Positions 7,305 through 16,923 of a stretch of 64,000 nucleotides of DNA are shown here, piece by piece; position 1 is the stretch's first letter, and every line of letters starts with the position of its first letter. The notes under the pieces are model-generated. The model did not search any database. It was not told the DNA's origin and worked only from the letters and a program-made list of their open reading frames with translations. A program made the translations under genes and the position numbers. Source of the stretch: Muribaculaceae bacterium (lineage in GTDB: Bacteria > Bacteroidota > Bacteroidia > Bacteroidales > Muribaculaceae); the NCBI GenBank assembly GCA_017427945.1, contig JAFRRT010000014.1, positions 62,001 through 126,000 on the forward strand. The letters are read 5' to 3'.

Positions 7305-9140
7305 CTAATTTTGTTTTTTCTTGCGGTAGTCGGCGGCATACATCGCATCGATGAGGGGACGGTAGCGTTTGTTGATGACTGCACGCTTGATTTTCAGCGT
7401 GTTGGTCAACTCACCACTCTCCATGGTGAAGGCCTTGGGCAACAACACGAAGCGCTTCACTTGCTCATAGCTTGCCAAATCCTTCTGGTAGTCGTTGATG
7501 CGGTCCTCCATCATTTTGTGGATGTCGGGGTTGTTGACAAGTTCCTCGACGGTGCGGTGCTCGATATGCTTCTTGTCGGCATAGGTCTTGAGTTCCTCAA
7601 AATCGGGGACGATGAGGGCCGACACATATTTGCGTCCGTCACCGATGATGGCGACTTGCTCGATGTACTTGTCCTGGCCCAGGAGTGTCTCGAGTACCTG
7701 CGGTGCGATGTACTTGCCGTTGCTGGTCTTGAACAGGTCCTTGAGTCGCTCGGTGAGGATGAGCTCGCCGGTCGGGGCGATTTCGCCGCAGTCACCGGTA
7801 TGGAACCAACCGTCGGCATCAATCGCCTCGGCAGTTTCCACAGGCTTGTTGTAGTAGCCCTTCATCACCGTGGGACCCTTGACCAGAATCTCGTTCTTGT
7901 CGCCTATTTTCACTTCAATGCTCGAGATGGGCATGCCAATGGTGCCCAACGTCCATTCACCCGGTTTGAAGAAGCTTACCGAGGCGTTGGTCTCGCTCAG
8001 GCCATAGCCGATGCAGATGTTGATACCCACAGCATGCAGGAACTCGGTGATATTGTCGCTGAGCATCGCGCCAGCGGTGGGAAACATCTTGCCGTCGGTC
8101 ACACCGATGGCACCGCGCAGTTTCCTGAAGATTTTCTTCTCAAAATACTGGTACTGCTGCTCGATGATGGCCGGTGCCTTCTTACCCACACGGGTATATT
8201 TCATGTTGCGGATTTTACCCACTCGAAGGGCCTGTTTGACCATCATGCGCACCACAGGCTTGGCATTAGCCAGGTTGTCGTTGACTGCGGTATAAACCTT
8301 TTCCCAAAAACGCGGCACGCTGCACATGTAGTTGGGTTGCACCTCCTTAACGGCACGCTGGATTTCCTTGGGGTTGTAATTGATGGCAACACGTATGCCG
8401 CTTGTCAGGCAGACCATGGTCCATCCCAGCTCGAAGACGTGGCTGAAAGGCAGGAAACTCAGCGACACGTCGGTCTTGTCGTCGATGTAATCAAAGCGCT
8501 CGATGTGAGCATCCATCGCAGCGTTCATGTTGCTGTGGGTAAGCATCACGCCTTTGGGCACGCCTGTCGTTCCCGAGGTGTAGATGAGGTACATCACATC
8601 GGTGTCCACACCTTCCTGTTTACGTTTCTCGATGGTGTCGAGCATCTCTTTCCCCAGCTTGTCGCCAGTTGACAAGAACTCTTCCCAAGTCAGGGTGGTT
8701 TTATCATCGGGCTGGCGCACCACCTGCGGGTGGAGGGTGACGATGAACTTGAGCGTGGGGCAATCACCCATGACCTGACGGGCGATGTCGTACTGGCCTT
8801 GGTCGCCGACGAACAGAATCGTCGCGCCCGAGTCATTGACAATATAAGCCACCTCGTCCCTGCTGCTTGTAGCATAAATGGGCACAGGAATCGCACGGTT
8901 ATAGAAAGCGCCAAAGTGGGTAATGAGGATTTCAGGGCAGTTTTGCGTGAAGATGCACACACGGCCCTGCGGCTCAACGCCTCCGGCAAGAAGTGCTCCT
9001 GCCGCACAGTCGATCTTGTCACTGAAGTCGTTCCAAGTGATGGACGACCACACCTGGGTCACATAGTCACGGAATCGCAACGCCTCTCGTTCGCCATACT
9101 TATCGCGCTGCTTTGAAATCAATTCGACAAATTTATTCAT
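7305..9140 (-). CDS. Long-chain fatty acid--CoA ligase (AMP-forming)
   Basis: The enzyme activates free fatty acids with ATP and CoA at the inner face of the membrane. The 611-residue protein has the adenylate-forming P-loop YTSGTTGVPKGVMLTH (about residue 190), GYGLSETNAS, the GWFHTGDCGEI motif, the hinge LTERLKDLFKTSNGKYIAPQ, and a Lys in the C-terminal LTNTLKIKRAVI, where the adenylation Lys is expected. Architecture and length match FadD/ACSL-type enzymes. The ATG at 9138-9140 (MNKFVELISKQRDKYG) is chosen because the 25 residues upstream are unrelated to the family and the promoter box lies within them. The stop overlaps a short TTAGG-like micro-repeat that separates it from prfB. It appears monocistronic. 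Confidence 0.93.
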   Translation of the reverse strand: MNKFVELISKQRDKYGEREALRFRDYVTQVWSSITWNDFSDKIDCAAGALLAGGVEPQGRVCIFTQNCPEILITHFGAFYNRAIPVPIYATSSRDEVAYIVNDSGATILFVGDQGQYDIARQVMGDCPTLKFIVTLHPQVVRQPDDKTTLTWEEFLSTGDKLGKEMLDTIEKRKQEGVDTDVMYLIYTSGTTGVPKGVMLTHSNMNAAMDAHIERFDYIDDKTDVSLSFLPFSHVFELGWTMVCLTSGIRVAINYNPKEIQRAVKEVQPNYMCSVPRFWEKVYTAVNDNLANAKPVVRMMVKQALRVGKIRNMKYTRVGKKAPAIIEQQYQYFEKKIFRKLRGAIGVTDGKMFPTAGAMLSDNITEFLHAVGINICIGYGLSETNASVSFFKPGEWTLGTIGMPISSIEVKIGDKNEILVKGPTVMKGYYNKPVETAEAIDADGWFHTGDCGEIAPTGELILTERLKDLFKTSNGKYIAPQVLETLLGQDKYIEQVAIIGDGRKYVSALIVPDFEELKTYADKKHIEHRTVEELVNNPDIHKMMEDRINDYQKDLASYEQVKRFVLLPKAFTMESGELTNTLKIKRAVINKRYRPLIDAMYAADYRKKKQN

Positions 9141-9172
9141 AAGCCTAAATGCTATATGTTTCAACCAATTTG

Positions 9173-9180
9173 CAAAGATA
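9173..9180 (-). promoter_or_regulatory. -7 box of the acyl-CoA synthetase promoter
   Basis: The minus strand reads TATCTTTG, matching TAnnTTTG. The expected leader is about 26 bases, which supports the 9140 start. No clear -33 element is seen at the usual distance. Confidence 0.6.
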
Positions 9181-9360
9181 ATAAAAATATGGGAAACTAC
9201 CACATCGAGTGACAAAAAGCGTCATATTTTCTTTAGACCCCGCAGCAACACTCAAGAGGTGAGCGGGAACACGAAAAAAGGCTCATAGGATTAATTCGGT
9301 GTTTTTCTCAAGTCAATGGGCATAAAAATTGAAAATTGTTAATAACTATTGGCTTATTGA
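9181..9360. other. Intergenic stretch between divergent promoters
   Basis: This A/T-rich stretch between the acyl-CoA synthetase and FGE-like gene promoters shows no gene, hairpin or repeat that I can support. Confidence 0.4.
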
Positions 9361-9393
9361 TTTGTATGGGAGCAGAATTAAGTATTAATTTTG
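9361..9393 (+). promoter_or_regulatory. Promoter of the FGE-like gene
   Basis: TTTG at 9361-9364, a 21-base spacer and TAATTTTG at 9386-9393 match both elements of the Bacteroidetes promoter. The predicted leader is about 55 bases. Confidence 0.7.
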
Positions 9394-9455
9394 TAGGTTA
9401 ATTTTTATAATGTGCGAGAACAAATAACTATAACCATAAAGAAAAAATTTTTAGC

Positions 9456-11438
9456 ATGAGACTGACTACGCTTTTTTCGCTGATTTTCTTATCAGCAGTA
9501 ATGGCATTGGCCGGCCCGCGTCCCTATTCAAGTAACATTGTGGGTGACGTGAACGCCGACGGCGATGTGAACATTGCCGACATCAATGCAGTTATCGACG
9601 TTATTCTGGGCGGTCATTTCGACTTGAAGTGTGATGTGAACGATGACGGTGATGTGAACATTGCCGACATCAACAAGCTCATCGACATCATCCTTAGAGG
9701 CCCAGTTGTTCCCACTGCCGAGACTGGCATGTACATGGGCATTATCGGGTACAACCAGACGCTCACCACCAAGGAGTTGTCACTACTTGACTCGACAACC
9801 GTGGCCGAATTCAACGGCTTCGTGAACTCGTTGGAGACCCAGCCTGGCCGTCTGCTCTACTACTCGGTGGACAAGGCGCTTGACGCACTTGGAAAGGCTC
9901 AGTACCCCGAGAACCTGCAGAACGTCGCCGTGGTGACCTTCACCGAAGGTGTGGACCAAGGTTCGCTGATGATGACCGACAAGTATGAGACCGAGGGCGA
10001 ATATGCCCAGGCCCTGAATGCACGCATTGCCGACCAGCGCGTGTATGGCAGGTCTATCAAGGCTTATACCGTCGGACTGCTTAACGAGAGCATCAGGGAC
10101 ACCGTGAAGTTCCGCAATAACCTGTATGCATTGGCAAGCGACTCGACCAAGGCCATGGAGGCCAACACCATGGCTGAGGCCAACACCAAGTTGCAATTGA
10201 TTGCCGATGATCTGGTAAGCCGCAACATGTCCGAAACCCTCACGCTGGTATTCCCCGGTGTGGGTACCGGAACACGCATCCGCTTCACCCTTGACGAGGT
10301 TGACGAAGAGACCGTTGACGAGTCCCAGGTTTACATTGAGGGCACCTTCTCACTTAAGACGCGCAGCCTCACCAACATCACCTATCAAGGCATGACCTGC
10401 ACCGCTGGCGACAGCGTGGCTGCATCGAGTGTTGACGGTATGTTTGTAACGCTCGTTTTCGGTGGCATCCAGCTCGACAGCGAGGACCGCATCGTCAAGA
10501 AGAACATCAAGGAGTGGTACTGGATCGAGGACCAGGGCATTTGGGAGGCAAGCACCGAGTTCAGTGCAAGCAGGCTGCCTGATGTCGAGAGCACCTATTC
10601 CAGTGCACTGGTAATGCTGCTGCTCGACTGCAGCTCAGTATCAGGTCAGAACTTCAACGAGCTGCAGGCTGCTGCCAACTCGTTCATCGAGCGCATGGAG
10701 AACTACAACACCATTCCGGGCATGTTCACCGTTAACGGTGTATCGTTCCAGATGGTATCCATCGAGGGTGGCACGTTCACCATGGGTGTTGACAGCACCG
10801 CAGTCGAGATGGGTATTGCCAACGTCGATGAGTTGCCCGCTCACGAGGTAACCCTCGCCGCCTACTCCATTGGCCAGACCGAGGTGACTCAGGAATTGTG
10901 GCAGGCTGTAATGGGCAGCAATCCCAGCAGCTTCACCGGTGACCCGCAGCGTCCTGTTGAGCAGGTTAGCTGGGAGGATTGCCAAGAATTCATCGCCCGC
11001 CTGAATGCCATCACCGGCAAGAACTTCCGTCTGCCCACCGAGGCCGAGTGGGAATATGCCGCTCGCGGTGGCAACAAGAGCAACGGTACCATCTATGCCG
11101 GCAGCGACGATCTGGAGGATGTAGCATGGTACTACACTAACAGCTATGCCGTAGGAACCGAAAGCGCTGACTACGGTACCCACATCGTTGGCTCAAAGCG
11201 TGGCAATGAGCTGGGTCTGTATGACATGTGCGGTAACGTCTTTGAGTGGTGCCAAGACTGGTACGGTGCTTATCCCGAGGAAGCTCAAGACAATCCCGTT
11301 GGTGCCGAGACCGGCGTTCGCCGCGTAACCCGTGGCGGTGGCTGGTACAGCATCTCACGCGACAGCCGCATCACCTTCCGTGGCAACGAGGCACCTACGA
11401 GCCGCAGCTATGCTCTGGGTCTGCGTCTTGCCCTGTGA
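9456..11438 (+). CDS. Secreted FGE-sulfatase-fold protein with N-terminal dockerin-like repeats
   Basis: The 660-residue exported protein has a signal peptide (1-19, ending VMALAG). Two dockerin-like repeats follow immediately (GDVNADGDVNIADINAVID and DVNDDGDVNIADINKLID, about 30-88). A middle region (about 95-415) looks von Willebrand A-like, with VAVVTFTEG, KAYTVGLL and VMLLLDCSS, but its metal-site motif is degenerate. The C-terminal part (about 430-660) is an FGE-sulfatase/SUMF1 fold: FTMGVDS, TEVTQELWQAVMG, PVEQVSWEDCQEFI, LPTEAEWEYAARGG, YDMCGNVFEWCQDW, RGGGWYS. The Cys pair of true formylglycine-generating enzymes near RGGSW is not visible (here RGGGWYSISRDSR), so sulfatase activation is unlikely and a binding or structural role is more plausible. 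Having the dockerin-like segment at the N terminus is unlike the other three proteins here. A terminator follows the stop. Confidence 0.88.
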   Translation: MRLTTLFSLIFLSAVMALAGPRPYSSNIVGDVNADGDVNIADINAVIDVILGGHFDLKCDVNDDGDVNIADINKLIDIILRGPVVPTAETGMYMGIIGYNQTLTTKELSLLDSTTVAEFNGFVNSLETQPGRLLYYSVDKALDALGKAQYPENLQNVAVVTFTEGVDQGSLMMTDKYETEGEYAQALNARIADQRVYGRSIKAYTVGLLNESIRDTVKFRNNLYALASDSTKAMEANTMAEANTKLQLIADDLVSRNMSETLTLVFPGVGTGTRIRFTLDEVDEETVDESQVYIEGTFSLKTRSLTNITYQGMTCTAGDSVAASSVDGMFVTLVFGGIQLDSEDRIVKKNIKEWYWIEDQGIWEASTEFSASRLPDVESTYSSALVMLLLDCSSVSGQNFNELQAAANSFIERMENYNTIPGMFTVNGVSFQMVSIEGGTFTMGVDSTAVEMGIANVDELPAHEVTLAAYSIGQTEVTQELWQAVMGSNPSSFTGDPQRPVEQVSWEDCQEFIARLNAITGKNFRLPTEAEWEYAARGGNKSNGTIYAGSDDLEDVAWYYTNSYAVGTESADYGTHIVGSKRGNELGLYDMCGNVFEWCQDWYGAYPEEAQDNPVGAETGVRRVTRGGGWYSISRDSRITFRGNEAPTSRSYALGLRLAL

Positions 11439-11465
11439 TTTGACATTGTTGGCCAATGACTGAAC

Positions 11466-11507
11466 AATGCACCCGATGAAGGGGACATCTCCTTCGTCGG
11501 GTGCATT
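11466..11507 (+). terminator. Terminator after the FGE-like gene
   Basis: AATGCACCCGA (11466-11476) pairs with TCGGGTGCATT (11497-11507), with inner GAAGG/CCTTC pairing and a short T run. It covers a false upstream start of the PrsW frame. Confidence 0.75.
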
Positions 11508-11532
11508 TGCAATCAAAAAAAGAGTAAACGAC

Positions 11533-12312
11533 ATGCTACTCATCATTATTACAGCGCTGATACCGGCATTGTTACTGGGTTGGTGGATCTATAAGAAAGA
11601 CTCGGCAAGGCCCGAGCCCCTCAGGATGCTCATTAAGGCATTCCTCTATGGTGTAGGATCAACATTTGTTACATTGGTCATCACGCAGTTTTTGGGCATC
11701 ATCGGGCTTTTCAGCTATGACCTCGGCTCCTTCTCCGGCGCCGTCTCGACAGCGCTGTTTGCTGCCGCCTTGCCCGAAGAGATGGCCAAACTGCTCATGC
11801 TGTGGCTGTTCTTGCGCAAGAATCCCTATTATGACGAGTACCTCGACGGTATCGTCTATGCTGCCTGCGTCGGGCTGGGCTTCGCAGGGACCGAGAATGT
11901 TCTTTATCTGCTACAGAGCGAGGATTGGATAGGGACCGGCATCGTCCGCGGACTGACCGCTGTGCCTGCCCATTTCGCCATCGCCTGCGCCATGGGTTAT
12001 TTCTACAGCAAGCGCCACTTTGGCGACCGCAGTAACCTTACTGCCGCCTGCGTGCTTGCAGTTCCCGTGCTGATTCACTGGATATATGACGCACTGGCCT
12101 TCAGCGAGGGCATCTACCCCGCCCTGTCGGTAGTCATCAACGGTCTGTTCATCCTGCTCATCTGGATTGTTTACAAGAACACCATGCGACGCATCAGCGT
12201 CATGCAGCAGCAGGATAATGCACGCCTGACTCCTCCGCCCTTCCCCGGCAGCAACGGTCCCTCCACCCCACCGCCCCTGCCCGGCAGCGGCCCCACATCT
12301 CCCATGGTTTGA
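11533..12312 (+). CDS. PrsW-family intramembrane metalloprotease
   Basis: The 259-residue polytopic membrane protein belongs to the PrsW/CAAX-like protease group, whose B. subtilis member cleaves the anti-sigma factor RsiW. Visible family motifs are PEEMAKLLMLW (Glu-Glu metal/catalytic motif), GFAGTENVLYL and HFAIACAMGYFYSK with its His, plus HWIYDALAF late in the membrane domain. About seven hydrophobic segments are apparent. The tail is proline-rich (PPPFPGS and PPPLPGSG) and probably faces the cytoplasm or periplasm unstructured. The ATG at 11533 starts the first membrane helix (MLLIIITALIPALLLGWW); a frame start at 11467 lies inside the upstream terminator. The lipoprotein gene begins two bases after the stop. 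The substrate is unknown. Confidence 0.87.
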   Translation: MLLIIITALIPALLLGWWIYKKDSARPEPLRMLIKAFLYGVGSTFVTLVITQFLGIIGLFSYDLGSFSGAVSTALFAAALPEEMAKLLMLWLFLRKNPYYDEYLDGIVYAACVGLGFAGTENVLYLLQSEDWIGTGIVRGLTAVPAHFAIACAMGYFYSKRHFGDRSNLTAACVLAVPVLIHWIYDALAFSEGIYPALSVVINGLFILLIWIVYKNTMRRISVMQQQDNARLTPPPFPGSNGPSTPPPLPGSGPTSPMV

Positions 12313-12314
12313 CA

Positions 12315-12641
12315 ATGAAAAAGGGTATTCTTGTTTTTGCATCTGCCGTGCTGTTGATGTCCTGTGGTCATGACAGGCATCAACAGGATGATCATGAGCC
12401 CATCAAAGTCATTGAGGTTTTCAGCGATGACACCACTTCATTGGGAGAGCAGAAAAAAGACACGGCCGAGAGCACAAACCAAAAGTCTCAAGCCGCCAAG
12501 TCTAATACAACAATCTCCACACGGCACAACGGCAAGACCTCAGACAACATGCGAGGCTTTGACCCCGCGTCAGAGGACGACATGGATGACAACGGCATGA
12601 GCCGCTACTTTGAGAACAATGATGAGGAAGGCTGGGATTAG
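12315..12641 (+). CDS. Small acidic lipoprotein, unknown function
   Basis: The 108-residue protein has a type II signal peptide MKKGILVFASAVLLMSC, with the lipidated Cys inside a good lipobox (LLMSC). The rest is short, hydrophilic, acidic and low in complexity (FSDDTTSLGEQKKDTAESTN, DDMDDNGMSRYFENNDEEGW) and shows no recognisable domain. It follows the PrsW-like protease by two bases, so the two are almost certainly co-transcribed. It could be a partner or simply a co-expressed surface lipoprotein. I do not recognise the family. The ATG at 12315 is used; a TTG six bases upstream overlaps the previous stop and is not needed. Confidence 0.8.
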   Translation: MKKGILVFASAVLLMSCGHDRHQQDDHEPIKVIEVFSDDTTSLGEQKKDTAESTNQKSQAAKSNTTISTRHNGKTSDNMRGFDPASEDDMDDNGMSRYFENNDEEGWD

Positions 12642-12685
12642 CACTTTGTAGCAACTTGTAACGGCCGATTGGTGAACAAACCACA

Positions 12686-12720
12686 AAAAAGGCAATAGGT
12701 CCATCACCTATTGCCTTTTG
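12686..12720. terminator. Bidirectional terminator between convergent genes
   Basis: AAAAAGGCAATAGGT (12686-12700) pairs with ACCTATTGCCTTTT (12706-12719), giving a U-tract on both strands. It serves the lipoprotein gene (plus) and ctp (minus). Confidence 0.88.
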
Positions 12721-12738
12721 TTATGTTGAAAAGCAACC

Positions 12739-14379
12739 TTACTGTTTGTCGTTGTGCTTCACCAGGCGCTCGTACTCGGGATTACCCTCTCGCAGCAGGC
12801 GGTTGTAGCGCTCGCGGTCGTTCAGAACCTCGTATGCGGCCTGTAAGTCACGGTTGCGGTGGTTGATGATGACGCTGTAAGCGCTGGAGTCACCATAAAC
12901 GTCGCGCGCTATCAGGCCCTTGATGATGTCCTTGAGCAGCGTTTCGCTGGTACGGTATTTCTCCTCGTCATACTTCACGCTGTCCTTTTCGCCCAGCGCA
13001 ATGAAGTCCTTCATCATTGCATCGGTGACAACGAAGCCGTTGTCAAAGTCCTTGAGCGTCTTGTATTGCTTGCTGATGGCCTTGCGGTGCTTGTCCACAT
13101 AGCTGATGGCATACTGGTTGATGATGCCCTTGGCGCTCATGTCACGGTAATAGGTGCTGTACTCGGTGGTATCAACGGGTACATACACATCGGGCATCAC
13201 GCCACCGCCACCATAGATGGTACGTCCATTCAGGCGCGTGGTGTAACGCAGCGTGTCGTTGAACTGGATGCTGTCGAGGCTGTAGTATTCGCCCACATTG
13301 GCGCGGTCAAGTAGTTCCTTCTCATAAGCCTTTTTGTCACCACGGCTGTAGGGTTTCTGGATGCAGCGTCCGCTGGGCGTGTAGTAACGCGCTACAGTCA
13401 GACGCATCATCGAGCCGTCGTCAAACTTGAACGGCCTCTGCACCAACCCCTTGCCGAAGGTACGTCTGCCAACCACCACAGCACGGTCCCAGTCCTGCAT
13501 GGCTCCTGCAAAAATCTCTGCCGCCGATGCTGAGTACTGGTTGACAATGACTACCATGTGCAGGTCTTTGTAGTCACCCCAGCCATTGGCGTTTGCCTCG
13601 TTACGGGGTGAGTTCTCGCCTTCGGTATAGACCATAAGCTGGCCGCGTTGCAGGAACTCGTTGCACATGTCGATGGCCGCATTCAGGTAACCGCCGCCAT
13701 TGTCGCTCAAGTCCAGGATGAGTTGCGTCATGCCCTGCTTCTTAAGCTCTTTCAAGGCTTCCATCATCTCCTCATGCGTCTTGGCTCCAAAACGGGAAAT
13801 GCGCAGATAGCCCGTCTGCTCGTCAAGCATGTATTGGGCATCGATGCTGTGCAATGGAATGTTGTCGCGTGTGATGCGGAAGGTGATGAGCTCAGGCACA
13901 CCGGCACGTTTCACCTTGATGGTGACCTGGGTACCCTTCTTGCCGCGCAGGCGCTTCTGGATATCGCTATTCTTCATCTTCACGCCTGCGATGGTCGTGT
14001 CGTTGACATAGATGATGCGGTCACCCGCCAGCACGCCGACGCGCTCACTGGGTCCGCCGGGAATGGTCTGGATGACGTAGAGTGTGTCCTTGTTCATGTT
14101 GAACTGGATGCCCACGCCGCTGAACTCGCCCTGCAGGGGTTCCTCCAGCTCCTTGGTCTCCTTGGCGTCGGTATAGGACGAATGCGGGTCAAGGCTCTCG
14201 AGCATACCCTTGATGGCGTCCTCGACGAGCTTATCCTCGCTCACCGAGTCAACATAAAGGCTGGCGATGGCATACTCGGCATTGAGGAGCTTCTGCATCG
14301 CCTGCGGCATCGACCTCTGTGCCGTAACAGCCAGTGACAGAATCAGGCACATGGGCACAGTGATGAATATCCTTTTCAT
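12739..14379 (-). CDS. S41-family C-terminal processing protease (CtpA/Prc type)
   Basis: The 546-residue exported serine protease has a signal peptide (MKRIFITVPMCLILSLAVTA) and an N-terminal helical region with LDPHSSYTD. A PDZ domain follows (about 85-165: GIQFNMNKDTLYVIQTIPGG and GVLAGDRIIYVNDT). The S41 domain contains LDLSDNGGGYL, the catalytic Ser in NQYSASAAEIFAGA (about residue 290) and the catalytic Lys in GRRTFGKGLVQ. A helical C-terminal extension follows. Such proteases trim or degrade periplasmic proteins from their C terminus. The ATG at 14379 is used because the 28 residues upstream are not signal-like. It is the third gene of parE-coaD-ctp, 31 bases after coaD. Confidence 0.93.
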   Translation of the reverse strand: MKRIFITVPMCLILSLAVTAQRSMPQAMQKLLNAEYAIASLYVDSVSEDKLVEDAIKGMLESLDPHSSYTDAKETKELEEPLQGEFSGVGIQFNMNKDTLYVIQTIPGGPSERVGVLAGDRIIYVNDTTIAGVKMKNSDIQKRLRGKKGTQVTIKVKRAGVPELITFRITRDNIPLHSIDAQYMLDEQTGYLRISRFGAKTHEEMMEALKELKKQGMTQLILDLSDNGGGYLNAAIDMCNEFLQRGQLMVYTEGENSPRNEANANGWGDYKDLHMVVIVNQYSASAAEIFAGAMQDWDRAVVVGRRTFGKGLVQRPFKFDDGSMMRLTVARYYTPSGRCIQKPYSRGDKKAYEKELLDRANVGEYYSLDSIQFNDTLRYTTRLNGRTIYGGGGVMPDVYVPVDTTEYSTYYRDMSAKGIINQYAISYVDKHRKAISKQYKTLKDFDNGFVVTDAMMKDFIALGEKDSVKYDEEKYRTSETLLKDIIKGLIARDVYGDSSAYSVIINHRNRDLQAAYEVLNDRERYNRLLREGNPEYERLVKHNDKQ

Positions 14380-14410
14380 GTCGTGAAAGTAATAAGATTG
14401 TTTGCTGTTA

Positions 14411-14917
14411 TTAAGTGAGAGAGGGAAGCTGAGACATGTCGGCGCCCTCGGGCAGGTAAGCACTCACGTCCTGGCCATAGCGCACCAGTTCACGCACAAT
14501 GCTGCTACTGATGTGACTATACTCGGGCAAGGTGTAGAGCAAGATGGTCTCGATACCGCTCAAGTCACGGTTGACCTCGGCCAGATGCTTCTCGTTCTCG
14601 AAGTCCTGAATGAGGCGCACGCCACGCACGATGAACTGCGCACCCACCTCACGCGCCGCGTTGATAGTCATGCCGTTATAGGTAATGACTCTAACCGTGG
14701 GAGCATCCTTAAAGACGCTTTCAATCCACGCCTTGCGCTGTTCCATGGACATGAACGACCGCTTGTCGGCATTCACACCGATGGCAATCACAAACTCGTC
14801 AAACAGCGGCAGTGCCCGGCGCACGATGCTCTCGTGTCCGCGCGTGAAAGGGTCAAAGGAACCCGGAAACAGCGCCACGCGCTTTCCCCCGTTATCAATG
14901 CACTGTGATGTCTTCAT
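14411..14917 (-). CDS. coaD: Phosphopantetheine adenylyltransferase
   Basis: CoaD catalyses the penultimate step of coenzyme A synthesis, transferring AMP to 4'-phosphopantetheine. The 168-residue protein shows the nucleotidyltransferase signature [17 protein letters not shown] with the HxGH-type motif (TRGH), [12 protein letters not shown], and the C-terminal [17 protein letters not shown] containing the ISSS/VRE motif. The start at 14917 leaves about 13 residues before the first strand. It overlaps the parE coding end by 23 bases in another frame. A shorter start is not apparent because no other Met precedes the fold. It sits between parE and ctp in one operon. Confidence 0.95.
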   Translation of the reverse strand: MKTSQCIDNGGKRVALFPGSFDPFTRGHESIVRRALPLFDEFVIAIGVNADKRSFMSMEQRKAWIESVFKDAPTVRVITYNGMTINAAREVGAQFIVRGVRLIQDFENEKHLAEVNRDLSGIETILLYTLPEYSHISSSIVRELVRYGQDVSAYLPEGADMSQLPSLT

Positions 14918-16883
14918 CGTCCTCGTTCACTAAGTTATCAATAATAAATCCCTGGCGCTCCATGGTGTTCTTGCCCATGAAGAAAGCCAGCATCTGCTTC
15001 ACCGAGTCCTCCTTGCGCAGCTGCACACGGTCAAGGCGCATCTCGGGGCCGATAAAGTCCTTGAACTCATCGGGCGAAATCTCTCCCAGACCTTTGAATC
15101 GGGTAATCTCGGCATTCTCGCCTAACTTATCAAGTGCCGCCATGCGCTCCTCGTCACTGTAGCAGTAGTAGGTCTCCACCTTCTGCGGCTTGGCCTCGCG
15201 CTTATTGGTGCGTGACTTGCGCTTGGCGTCCTTCTTGTTGAGCACGCGGAAGAGCGGCGTCTGCAGGATATACAGGTGGCCCGTCTTGATGAGTTCGGGG
15301 CAGAACTGCAAGAAATAGGTCAACAGCAGCAAGCGGATGTGCATGCCATCGACATCGGCATCGGTGGCGATGATGACCTTGTTATAGCGCAGGCCATCAA
15401 TGCCGTCCTCTATGTTAAGCGCCGACTGCAGCATGGCAAACTCGGTGTTGGTAATGACTCTCTTGGGATCCATGCCGAATGTGTTCAGCGGCTTGCCTCG
15501 CAGCGAGAAGACAGCCTGTGTCTCCACGTCACGAATCTTAGTGATACTACCGCTCGCCGACAGACCCTCGGTGATGAAAATAGCGCTCTCACCACGGCGG
15601 TCATTGTCCTTGGGTGCGCGTGAGTCGTTGAAGTGTACACGGCAGTCACGTAGCTTATCGTTGTGCAGAGCGGCTTTCTTGACGTTCTCACGCACCTGCT
15701 TGCTCACGCCAGCAATGGCCTTGCGTTCGCGTTCGTTATCCTGAATCTTCTTGAGCAGCACCTCGGCCGTCTCGGGCGCCTTGTGCAGATAGTCATCCAG
15801 CTCCTTCTTGATGAAGTCGTTTATGTACTTGTAGATGGTGGGGCCATCCTTCCACATGATGCTGCTGCCCAACTTGATCTTGGTCTGGGACTCGAAGACG
15901 GGTTCCTCGACCTTGACACTGATGGCGGCAACGATGCCGTTGCGTATGTCGCTGTATTCGAAGTTTTTGCCGTAGAACTCTTTGATTGTTCTCGACAAGG
16001 CCTCGCGGAAGGCGCTCTGGTGCGTACCGCCCTGAGTGGTGTGCTGGCCGTTGACAAACGAGTAGAACTCCTCGCCCAGCTGTGCGGCGTGGGTGATAAC
16101 CACCTCAATATCATCGCCGGTGAAGTGCATCAGCGGGTACAGGGGGTCGTTGGTCATGTTCTCCTTCACCAGGTCTTGCAGACCGTTACGCGAGTGGTAT
16201 TTCTTGCCGTTGAAGGTGAGCGTGAGACCCGTGTTCAGGTAGGAGTAGTTCTTGATCATCTGCTCGATGTACTCCTCGCGGAACTCGTAGTTCTTGAAGA
16301 TACCGGCGTCGGGCTTGAAACGCACGAGTGTGCCGTTCTCCTCGCCCTCATTGGCAGCGACGATGCCGCTCTCCTCCTTGGCGATGCCCTCGTTGTAGAG
16401 CACCGACGAGCACTGGCCGTCGCGCACGCTACGGATGTAGAACTCGGTGGACAGGGCGTTCACCGCCTTGATGCCCACACCGTTCAGACCCACCGACCTT
16501 TTATAGGTCTGGGTGTCATACTTGGCACCGGTGTTCATCTTGGACGAGGCGTCCTTGACCTGGTCCAGGGGAATGCCGCGGCCGTAGTCACGGATGGTCA
16601 CAGCACCATCGACAACATCGATGTCGATGACCGGCTTGGCGTAGCCCGTATTGAACTCGTCGATGCTGTTGTCGATGACCTCCTTGATGAGGACATAGAC
16701 ACCGTCGTCGTTCTGTGAACCGTCGCCCAGTTTACCGATGTACATACCCGGACGCTGGCGGATGTGCTCACGCGGCGAGAGCGTCACCAGGCGGTCATAA
16801 CCGCCAAAGTCGCTCGCACCTTGCTGGTTGCCCGCATCCACAGCGGGCTCTTCTATGATTTGGTTTTCTTTGTCTTTTGACAT
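14895..16883 (-). CDS. parE: DNA topoisomerase IV subunit B
   Basis: This is the ATPase subunit of a type IIA topoisomerase that decatenates daughter chromosomes with ParC. The 662-residue protein has the GHKL ATP site ([34 protein letters not shown]), the transducer region with QGGTHQSAF, and a Toprim domain ([27 protein letters not shown]). It ends with [13 protein letters not shown] and the [17 protein letters not shown] tail. [22 protein letters not shown] and [10 protein letters not shown] fit ParE of Bacteroidetes better than GyrB. The parC partner is not in this window. It is the first gene of the parE-coaD-ctp operon and has a -7 box upstream. Confidence 0.93.
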   Translation of the reverse strand: MSKDKENQIIEEPAVDAGNQQGASDFGGYDRLVTLSPREHIRQRPGMYIGKLGDGSQNDDGVYVLIKEVIDNSIDEFNTGYAKPVIDIDVVDGAVTIRDYGRGIPLDQVKDASSKMNTGAKYDTQTYKRSVGLNGVGIKAVNALSTEFYIRSVRDGQCSSVLYNEGIAKEESGIVAANEGEENGTLVRFKPDAGIFKNYEFREEYIEQMIKNYSYLNTGLTLTFNGKKYHSRNGLQDLVKENMTNDPLYPLMHFTGDDIEVVITHAAQLGEEFYSFVNGQHTTQGGTHQSAFREALSRTIKEFYGKNFEYSDIRNGIVAAISVKVEEPVFESQTKIKLGSSIMWKDGPTIYKYINDFIKKELDDYLHKAPETAEVLLKKIQDNERERKAIAGVSKQVRENVKKAALHNDKLRDCRVHFNDSRAPKDNDRRGESAIFITEGLSASGSITKIRDVETQAVFSLRGKPLNTFGMDPKRVITNTEFAMLQSALNIEDGIDGLRYNKVIIATDADVDGMHIRLLLLTYFLQFCPELIKTGHLYILQTPLFRVLNKKDAKRKSRTNKREAKPQKVETYYCYSDEERMAALDKLGENAEITRFKGLGEISPDEFKDFIGPEMRLDRVQLRKEDSVKQMLAFFMGKNTMERQGFIIDNLVNEDDEDITVH

Positions 16884-16915
16884 TCTTCTTGAGGTATAAT
16901 CTGCGTTTTAACCTG

Positions 16916-16923
16916 CAAATATA
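16916..16923 (-). promoter_or_regulatory. -7 box of the parE operon promoter
   Basis: The minus strand reads TATATTTG, matching TAnnTTTG, 33 bases before the parE ATG. A -33 element at the normal spacing is not evident. Confidence 0.55.

Noticed and set aside
7311-8672. 453-codon plus-strand frame
   Set aside because: Antisense of the acyl-CoA synthetase, which has all catalytic motifs.
9456-11438. Naming the protein a formylglycine-generating enzyme
   Set aside because: The fold is right but the expected catalytic Cys pair is not seen, and no sulfatase is nearby.
11467-11532. N-terminal extension of the PrsW-like protein
   Set aside because: It falls within the terminator hairpin of the preceding gene; the ATG at 11533 starts the first membrane helix.
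14895-14917. The 23-base parE/coaD overlap as an annotation error
   Set aside because: Both ends are supported: parE continues to its normal tail and coaD has no later start before its nucleotide motif.
15663-16718. 351-codon plus-strand frame
   Set aside because: Antisense of parE; no recognisable domain.
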